Assembly (NCBI GenBank): GCA_947452215.1 | Contig: CANGCD010000004.1 | Coordinates: 1 to 35,412, forward strand | Reading direction: 5' to 3' | Source: Cytophagaceae bacterium | GTDB taxonomy: Bacteria > Bacteroidota > Bacteroidia > Cytophagales > Spirosomataceae | Length of the DNA stretch: 35,412 nt | Part shown: piece by piece, positions 28,809-35,412 of the stretch | How positions within the stretch are numbered: position 1 is the stretch's first letter | Layout of the letters: every line of letters begins with the position of its first letter | Program-made: the position numbers and the translations under genes | Notes under the pieces: generated by a model | Databases searched by the model: none | Told to the model about the DNA's origin: nothing | What the model saw: only the letters and a program-made list of their open reading frames with translations

Positions 28809-30095
28809 TTATCCTTTATACCTGAGGACATCTAAACCAATATCTCTTCTAAAATTTTTGCCTTCGAATTGGATAGCAAGTGCCGCCTTTTGAGACTTTT
28901 GAATTGCTTTTTCCAAGGTATTCGAAGTACCTGTTAAGGCGATCACCCGACCGCCACTCGTTAGTAGTTGGCCCGCTTCTTCACGCGTCCCAGCTTGAAA
29001 TATATGAGCCTCAGTTACGTTTTCTAAGCCTGTAATGACATCCCCTTTTCGGTAATCTTCAGGATATCCGCCGGCAACAACCATGGTTGTCACCGCATAT
29101 TGCTCTGAAATCTCTATTTTCTCTTCATGCAAAGTGCCTTTGGCAGATGCAAGGAGCAAAGATAAGAAATCCGATTCGATTCTTGGTAGCACCACTTCTG
29201 TTTCGGGATCTCCCATACGCGCATTGTATTCAATGACGTAGGGTTCTCCTTCGTGATTCATAAGACCGATGAAGATAAAACCTTGGTATTTGATTCCATC
29301 TGCCTTTAAGCCGGCTAACGTCGGTTTGATTACTCGGTTATCCACGTGCTCCATAAAGGATGTAGTCGCAAACGGAACCGGTGATACGGCTCCCATTCCC
29401 CCGGTGTTTAATCCTTCGTCATTGTCGCCGATACGCTTATAATCCTTCGCCTCAGGTAAAACGACATAGTTTTCCCCATCGGTTAATACAAATACAGATA
29501 ATTCAATCCCTCGTAAAAATTGTTCAATAACGACTTTGTCGGACGCTGCTCCAAATTTCGAATCCAATAACATTTCTCGTAAAGCGATTTTAGCTTCTTC
29601 AAGAGTTAATGCAATGATGACTCCTTTTCCTGCTGCCAGGCCATCTGCTTTCAGGACAATCGGTAACGATTGTGTATCTAAATAGGCCAAACCGTCCTCG
29701 ATGCTTTCTTTTGTAAAGGTTTGCGATGCGGCCGTCGGAACGCCGTGGCGATGCATGAAATTTTTCGAAAAATCTTTGCTCCCCTCTAATTGCGCTCCCG
29801 CTGCGCCTGGGCCTACAATGCCCACATGCTTTAAATCCTCTTGCGCTTCGATATAGTCCCGAACCCCTTTCACTAAAGGCTCTTCTGGTCCTACGACAAC
29901 TAATTCAATTTGATGTTCCCGAATCGCTTGTGCTATTCCCGCTAAATCCGCTACTCCGATGGCTAAATTTGTGCCTATGCTGGCTGTTCCTGGATTACCA
30001 GGGGCAATAAATAAACTACTTAGTTTTGGGCTTTGAGCAATCTTCCATGCAAAAGCATGTTCACGACCCCCTGACCCGATAATTAATACATTCAT
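28809..30095 (-). CDS. purD: Phosphoribosylamine-glycine ligase
   Basis: MNVLIIGSGGREHAFAWKIAQSPKLSSLFIAPGNPGTA; ATP-grasp motifs LKADGLAAGKGVIIA, YNARMGDPETEVVLPRI. Confidence 0.97.
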   Translation of the reverse strand: MNVLIIGSGGREHAFAWKIAQSPKLSSLFIAPGNPGTASIGTNLAIGVADLAGIAQAIREHQIELVVVGPEEPLVKGVRDYIEAQEDLKHVGIVGPGAAGAQLEGSKDFSKNFMHRHGVPTAASQTFTKESIEDGLAYLDTQSLPIVLKADGLAAGKGVIIALTLEEAKIALREMLLDSKFGAASDKVVIEQFLRGIELSVFVLTDGENYVVLPEAKDYKRIGDNDEGLNTGGMGAVSPVPFATTSFMEHVDNRVIKPTLAGLKADGIKYQGFIFIGLMNHEGEPYVIEYNARMGDPETEVVLPRIESDFLSLLLASAKGTLHEEKIEISEQYAVTTMVVAGGYPEDYRKGDVITGLENVTEAHIFQAGTREEAGQLLTSGGRVIALTGTSNTLEKAIQKSQKAALAIQFEGKNFRRDIGLDVLRYKG

Positions 30096-30103
30096 CTGTT
30101 TTA

Positions 30104-32419
30104 TTAATTGGCTAATTCACTCAAAAACTTAATGCGCATTAAACGCAACTCTTCTTCACTTACATCCTCGATATTACATTCGTCTAAAGCCTGTGTAATG
30201 TTATCGGTATCTGCCGACATGAAGTAATCATAGATTTCTTCCTGCTTATCGGGTTCGATTACTTGATTAATGAAGTAATCCAAATTCAATTTTGTTCCCG
30301 AATAACAAATGGTCTCGATTTCCTCAATCAATTCGGCCATCGATAATTCTTTTTGTTCTGCAATGAGGTCTAAATCGATTTTACGGTCAACCTGTTGGAT
30401 GATGTAAATCTTAATTTTAGATTTATTAACAGTTGATTTCACCACGACTTCTTTCGCGGTTTCAATCTCATTTTCCTCTACATAACGGATAATCGCATCC
30501 AAGAATTGCTTTCCAAATTTGATTACTTTTCCCATCCCGACGCCATTGATCTGCGCCATTTCTTCCTGCGTCGTTGGGTATGTGGTTGCCATTTCTTCCA
30601 ACGATGGATCTTGGAAAATGACATATGGAGGCAAGTTTTTCTCCTTAGCGACTTTTTTACGAAGGTTTTTTAAGATTTCAAACAAGGCATCGTCATAGGC
30701 TTTTGCTCCTACAGCGGCATTTTCCTCATCGTTTTCAGCCGTGATGGCCTCTTGTTCATAATCATGGTCACGCGAGAATGTGAGCGGATAGGAATCTTTC
30801 AGAAAGGCTTCCCCTTTTTCGCTCAACTTCAATACACCATAATTCTCGACGTCTTTGGTCAATAAATCATAAATAAGCACTTGCTTAATGAATGAAATCC
30901 AAGGGGATTTTTCGTCCTCAGGATTGACTTCTTTTTTCTTTTTCCGGAGCTTTTGCTTCTTCGGTGCTTGCTCTTCGCCATCGCCATCCTCGTCTTCCTC
31001 ATCGTCTTCATCCTCATCCTCCACAATCGCCCAAGATATCTTTTTACCTATTCCAAAAACGGATAAATTTTCCTGTTCATAACTCTGTGTATATTGGTTG
31101 GTTTTCCCCTCCAAAACATCTGCGATATGCTCTGCATCGAATTTTTCGCCGGTCTGTTTGACGGCCTCCAATACCCAGGATACTTCTTGTTCTGCCTTGT
31201 ACGTTGCCGTAGGGTGCATACAATTATCGCAAAAACCACAGTTCTCAGCCATATGTTCGCCGAAATAACTAAGCAATTGCTTTCTCCGACAAACACCTAG
31301 GTTGGCATAATAGACCATTTCACTCAATAAAATCTTCGCATTTTCCTTTTCTGAAACGGCTTTGTCTTTATTGAATTTATCCAATTTTAAGATATCATCG
31401 TAGGTATAAAACAAGATACAAGTTCCATCCAAGCCATCACGGCCAGCACGTCCTGTTTCTTGGTAATAACCTTCCAAAGATTTAGGCGCATCATAATGAA
31501 TAACAAATCGAACATCTGGTTTGTCAATCCCCATACCAAAGGCAATGGTAGCGACCATCACTTCTACCTCTTCATTCAAAAAGGCTTCCTGATTTCCCAT
31601 ACGTACCTGAGGATCCAATCCTGCATGATAGGGTAAGGCTTTAATGCCATTGACGCCTAACAATTCGGAAACTTCTTCTACGCGCTTGCGACTCAAACAA
31701 TAAATAATCCCAGCTTTGCCTGAATGGCTTTTAATATAGCGAATCAGCTGTTTGTCAATATCCTTTTTCGAACGAATTTCGTAATACAAATTCTTCCGAT
31801 TAAACGACGTTTTAAAAACGGTCGCGTCTTCTAAATTTAAGGTCTTTTGTATATCCTGTTGTACCTTCGGCGTAGCCGTTGCCGTGAGGGCAATAATCGG
31901 CAATTTAGCATCGATGGTTTCGATGATATTGCGAATTTTGCGGTATTCCGGACGGAAATCATGTCCCCATTCTGAGATACAATGGGCTTCATCGATAGCC
32001 ACAAAAGATATGTTGGCTTGCTGCAAGAAATTTAAATTTTCTTGTTTATTCAGCGATTCTGGAGCAATGTAAAGTAATTTGACACTGCCATTAATGACTT
32101 CGGCTTTGACGCGATTGATTTCCGCACGGCTCAAAGAAGAGTTCAAAAATTGCGCATTGATACCAAACGCGAGCATTTGGTCAACCTGATTTTTCATCAA
32201 AGCAATCAGCGGAGAAATGACAATGGCCGTACCGGGCATGACAATCGCAGGCAACTGATAACAAAGCGACTTGCCTGCTCCTGTGGGCATTAATACGAAA
32301 CTATTATGCCCATCAATCGTATTACGAATGATCGCTTCTTGCTCACCTCTAAACTGACTAAAGCCAAAGGTTTTTTTGAGCTGTTCCTTCAATACTTCAT
32401 TTGAAATGGAAGTCGGCAT
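30104..32419 (-). CDS. recQ: ATP-dependent DNA helicase RecQ
   Basis: FRGEQEAIIRNTIDGHNSFVLMPTGAGKSLCYQLPA, DEAHCISEWGHDFRPEYRK, Zn-binding CRRKQLL...CGFCDNC, HRDC-like DGI/GVGMGKVIKFGKQFL. Confidence 0.95.
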   Translation of the reverse strand: MPTSISNEVLKEQLKKTFGFSQFRGEQEAIIRNTIDGHNSFVLMPTGAGKSLCYQLPAIVMPGTAIVISPLIALMKNQVDQMLAFGINAQFLNSSLSRAEINRVKAEVINGSVKLLYIAPESLNKQENLNFLQQANISFVAIDEAHCISEWGHDFRPEYRKIRNIIETIDAKLPIIALTATATPKVQQDIQKTLNLEDATVFKTSFNRKNLYYEIRSKKDIDKQLIRYIKSHSGKAGIIYCLSRKRVEEVSELLGVNGIKALPYHAGLDPQVRMGNQEAFLNEEVEVMVATIAFGMGIDKPDVRFVIHYDAPKSLEGYYQETGRAGRDGLDGTCILFYTYDDILKLDKFNKDKAVSEKENAKILLSEMVYYANLGVCRRKQLLSYFGEHMAENCGFCDNCMHPTATYKAEQEVSWVLEAVKQTGEKFDAEHIADVLEGKTNQYTQSYEQENLSVFGIGKKISWAIVEDEDEDDEEDEDGDGEEQAPKKQKLRKKKKEVNPEDEKSPWISFIKQVLIYDLLTKDVENYGVLKLSEKGEAFLKDSYPLTFSRDHDYEQEAITAENDEENAAVGAKAYDDALFEILKNLRKKVAKEKNLPPYVIFQDPSLEEMATTYPTTQEEMAQINGVGMGKVIKFGKQFLDAIIRYVEENEIETAKEVVVKSTVNKSKIKIYIIQQVDRKIDLDLIAEQKELSMAELIEEIETICYSGTKLNLDYFINQVIEPDKQEEIYDYFMSADTDNITQALDECNIEDVSEEELRLMRIKFLSELAN

Positions 32420-32466
32420 AATTTTTATCGTGGCGTATGTGTTTCAGTAATTGCTTAAGATTTGGT

Positions 32467-32474
32467 TATCTTTG
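32467..32474 (+). promoter_or_regulatory. Candidate -7 element TATCTTTG for kdsD-type gene
   Basis: Matches TAnnTTTG, 24 nt upstream of the TTG start at 32499. Confidence 0.5.
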
Positions 32475-32498
32475 TGGGTTCCCAAATTCTTACTAACA

Positions 32499-33467
32499 TT
32501 GAAATTAAGCAAAAATATTCAAAGCACAGCAAAAAAAGTTTTAGGCCAAGAAGCTGAGGCCATTCTTCGTGTAAGCGATGGAATTGATTCAGAATTCGAA
32601 GCCTGTGTTGAACATTTGCTGGACCGTAAAGGCCGCATCGTCTTTACGGGAATTGGGAAATCGGCGATCATCGCCCAAAAGATTGTGGCAACCATGAATT
32701 CCACCGGGACGCCCGCGCTCTTTATGCATGCGGCAGATGCAATTCATGGAGATTTGGGTATGATTCAAGCGGGTGATTCAGTGATTTGTATTTCAAAATC
32801 TGGCGATACGCCCGAAATTAAGGTTTTAGTGCCTTTGATTAAGCGTACGGGTGTTTCTTTGATTGCCATGGTGTCCAATAAACAATCGTATTTAGGTCAG
32901 CAGGCCGATTTTGTTTTGCACGCACTCGCTGAGCAAGAGGCGGATTTGATGAATTTAGCACCCACTACGTCCACCACGGTGGCCTTGGCTTTAGGCGATG
33001 CATTGGCTGTGTGTTTGTTGGAATGCAAAGGTTTTACCGCTCAAGATTTTGCCAAATACCACCCGGGTGGAGCTTTGGGAAAACGCATGTATTTGAAGGT
33101 GAGTGATATTTATCCCCAACATGATTTTCCGGTGATTGCACCTGATGCGAGCATTCAGGAGGCTATTCACGAAATCAGTTCGAAGCGTTTAGGTGCGACA
33201 GCTGTGGTGGATGCAGAAAATCAACTTATTGGAATTATTACAGACGGTGACGTTCGACGTATGTTGGAAAAGAAATCCAATTGGTCCGAGATTCAGTTAG
33301 GGGATATGATGAATCGATCACCGAAAACAATCGAATCGGATTCCTTCGCCACAGAGGCTTTGGCTCTTATGCAATCCCTGAATATTACGCAATTGGTCGT
33401 GACGGAAAATAAAAAGGCCGTGGGATTTGTTCATCTCCACGACCTTTTGAAAGAGGGTATCGTCTAA
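32499..33467 (+). CDS. kdsD: KpsF/GutQ family arabinose-5-phosphate isomerase (SIS plus two CBS domains)
   Basis: GRIVFTGIGKSAIIAQKIVATMNSTGTPALFMHAADAIHGDLGMI, YHPGGALGKR, CBS repeats. No in-frame ATG near the N-terminus; TTG 32499 likely. Confidence 0.92.
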   Translation: MKLSKNIQSTAKKVLGQEAEAILRVSDGIDSEFEACVEHLLDRKGRIVFTGIGKSAIIAQKIVATMNSTGTPALFMHAADAIHGDLGMIQAGDSVICISKSGDTPEIKVLVPLIKRTGVSLIAMVSNKQSYLGQQADFVLHALAEQEADLMNLAPTTSTTVALALGDALAVCLLECKGFTAQDFAKYHPGGALGKRMYLKVSDIYPQHDFPVIAPDASIQEAIHEISSKRLGATAVVDAENQLIGIITDGDVRRMLEKKSNWSEIQLGDMMNRSPKTIESDSFATEALALMQSLNITQLVVTENKKAVGFVHLHDLLKEGIV

Positions 33468-33469
33468 AA

Positions 33470-33943
33470 TTAACGCATACGGTTCGAAGATTGCACGAGC
33501 ATTTCGTCTTTTCGTACCAAGCGATTCGCAATCATATTTGCAAGCAAAGATACAACCATGGCATAAAACCCATAGCCATATTTTCCTTGTGCCTCTGGCT
33601 CAAACATCGGCATTGCCTCTTTGAAAATCACCCAAAATGCATAAGCCATCGCTCCAGCTAATAGGAGTGAATTAATCAACCCAAGCATCATTTGACGAAT
33701 TCGGTTTTTGAAAGAGAAAATCGTTATCAATGTAACAATCGTCGATAAAGTCAATAAAATAACAATGGCAATGGCGCTTGTTTCGGTGGTATTGCCAGCT
33801 GCCGTTAACGTCCATTTATTAAAAAGTAATTCGGCTCTTTGGCCTGATTGCCCAATTTTCGCCCAAATGCTCCAGCCCGTAGATACAAGGCAATTAGCAA
33901 TGAGAACTAGGCATAAGAAAAGTGTTTGTGGTCTTTGAATCAT
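33470..33943 (-). CDS. DUF4293 family integral membrane protein
   Basis: MIQRPQTLFLCLVLIANC start and multi-TM pattern typical of DUF4293; ATG 33943 preferred over the ORF track start. Confidence 0.8.
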   Translation of the reverse strand: MIQRPQTLFLCLVLIANCLVSTGWSIWAKIGQSGQRAELLFNKWTLTAAGNTTETSAIAIVILLTLSTIVTLITIFSFKNRIRQMMLGLINSLLLAGAMAYAFWVIFKEAMPMFEPEAQGKYGYGFYAMVVSLLANMIANRLVRKDEMLVQSSNRMR

Positions 33944-33966
33944 AATCGTAAATGTTTCCTGCGAAA

Positions 33967-35412
33967 TTAAGCATTTTCCTGAAAAAGCTTGGCGGCAATT
34001 TTTGCCGAACTCAAACAGAGCGGAATTCCTCCGCCGGGATGTACGCTTCCGCCCATCCAATACAAGTTTTTAATGGCTGAACGGTAATTAGGATGGCGTA
34101 AAAAAGCCGCAAATTTATTGTTGGACGAGTTGCCATACAAAGCTCCCCCCGCCGAAGAAGTTCGGGATTCGATGCGCCTCGGGTCTAAATAATCTTCCAC
34201 AACGATGTAATCTTCCAAATTTATACCCAAAACACGGTTGATTTTCTGAATAACATTTCTTCGACAAGCTTCTATCAGCGCGTCCCAATCTTGGCCTGAA
34301 TTGGCCGGCGCATTGATTAATATAAACCAGTTTTCACAACCATCTGGCGCATCCTCTTTTGCCACTTTACTTGAGATATGTATGTAGACAGTAGGGTCAT
34401 CAAATAAGGTTTCTTTTTCAAATATGGCTTTAAATTCAGCTTGGTAATCCTTCGAAAAAAAGATATTATGAACGCCTAATTCTTCAAATACGCGGTTAAT
34501 TCCCCAATAAAAAATAACGCCTGAGCTGGATTTGGGCTGATTGAGTAATTTGTTAGGTCGGAGGGATTCAGGCAATAGCTGATTGTAGCTAGGGCGGATA
34601 TCCGCGTTGCTTGCCACGATATCAAAATCGTACGAGCCTTTTTTAGTTTGAATGCCGTCTGCTACGTTGCCTTTTGTACGGATTTTCTCAACCGCTTCAT
34701 TCAATCGGAACTGAACACCTAATTCCTTCGCTAAGCGAACTAAGGCCTTGGGAATTTCGATCATACCGCCTTTAGGGAAATAGGCTCCAAGGTTGTACTC
34801 TAGGTGCGGAATAATGGAAAGTGTGGCGGGCGTTTGATATGGATCAGAGCCGTTGTACGTTGCATATCGGTCGAACAATTGCACCGTTTTAGGGTTTTTG
34901 AATTTCGATTTATGTGCTTGATGCATCGTTTGGAAGAGTCCAAGTTTATGCAAATTTGCATAGCCATGCATGGCTTTTTTACTCGTCCACGTGCTGAATT
35001 TATGCAAGGAGTCATCCAAGAATAAATCACTTACGATGTTGTATTTTTCGCCCGCTTCTTTAATATATCGGTATATCGTTGACGCATCCTCATGCAGCGC
35101 TTCAGCCATTAATGTGGCTGTTTCGGCAGGGTCCTCGACGGTTTTTAATCGGGTTTGATCTTCCCAAAAGTACGAGCAAATTTCAGGTAACCGCTCGTAG
35201 TTGAAGTAATCCCGCGGATTCTTGCCCGCTAGTTCGAATAATTCATCGACGAGTTGAGGCATCGTAAACAAAGAGGGGCCCGTGTCAAAGCGATAACCTT
35301 GGAGTTCAAGTAAACCTAATTTGCCCCCAGCACGCTCATTCGCTTCAAATACAGTAACAGCATGACCGAGTAATTGCATGCGAATCGCAAATGCAATTCC
35401 ACCGATACCTGA
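33967..35412 (-). CDS. Phytoene desaturase family (CrtI/CrtD-like carotenoid desaturase), 5'-truncated by window end
   Basis: Frame stays open to 35412 (SGIGGIAFAIRMQLLGHAVTVFEANERAGGKLG, Rossmann motif), FDTGPSLFTMPQLVDELFELAGKNPRDYF, WMGGSVHPGGGIPLCLSSAKIAA. Confidence 0.92.
   Translation of the reverse strand, partial: SGIGGIAFAIRMQLLGHAVTVFEANERAGGKLGLLELQGYRFDTGPSLFTMPQLVDELFELAGKNPRDYFNYERLPEICSYFWEDQTRLKTVEDPAETATLMAEALHEDASTIYRYIKEAGEKYNIVSDLFLDDSLHKFSTWTSKKAMHGYANLHKLGLFQTMHQAHKSKFKNPKTVQLFDRYATYNGSDPYQTPATLSIIPHLEYNLGAYFPKGGMIEIPKALVRLAKELGVQFRLNEAVEKIRTKGNVADGIQTKKGSYDFDIVASNADIRPSYNQLLPESLRPNKLLNQPKSSSGVIFYWGINRVFEELGVHNIFFSKDYQAEFKAIFEKETLFDDPTVYIHISSKVAKEDAPDGCENWFILINAPANSGQDWDALIEACRRNVIQKINRVLGINLEDYIVVEDYLDPRRIESRTSSAGGALYGNSSNNKFAAFLRHPNYRSAIKNLYWMGGSVHPGGGIPLCLSSAKIAAKLFQENA

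Noticed and set aside
30888-31161. Ser-rich and His/Pro-rich plus-strand ORFs (30888..31082, 30964..31161)
   Set aside because: Antisense translations of the acidic GAT/GAG-rich insert in recQ.
1-35412. CRISPR arrays, tRNA/rRNA genes, insertion sequences, prophage
   Set aside because: No direct repeat-spacer pattern, no tRNA-like cloverleaf or rRNA sequence, and no transposase or phage proteins seen by eye; intergenic space is too small for most of these.

Overview
This is a Bacteroidota chromosomal segment, probably from the Cytophagales; the lineage is inferred from GldH, Bacteroidota-type LptD, DUF4293, RicT and TAnnTTTG-type -7 elements. It is gene dense and mostly housekeeping: carA, a conserved unknown, a BadF/GlcNAc-kinase-like protein with a cytochrome-b5-like partner, thiL, WbqC, a FlaA1/CapD dehydratase, a PAP2_C (sphingomyelin-synthase-like) membrane protein, lipoprotein MsrA, LptD, an amidase, an MCE/MlaD protein, prmA, a SNF2 helicase, MntR/MntH, a co-directional run recQ-purD-ricT-gldH-lrp-(MFP-GT9-RND)-ribD, a KdsD-type isomerase, DUF4293, and a carotenoid desaturase cut by the window end. 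I see no CRISPR array, tRNA/rRNA, transposon, prophage or obvious defence island. The points most worth checking are a glycosyltransferase inside an RND efflux operon, the uncharacterised 470-aa protein, the Cys-rich/RGP-tailed RicT, a charged insertion in RecQ, a candidate MntR operator, a PAP2_C protein, and stop-codon overlaps at most convergent gene junctions. I did not find convincing evidence of a wholly new multi-gene system.
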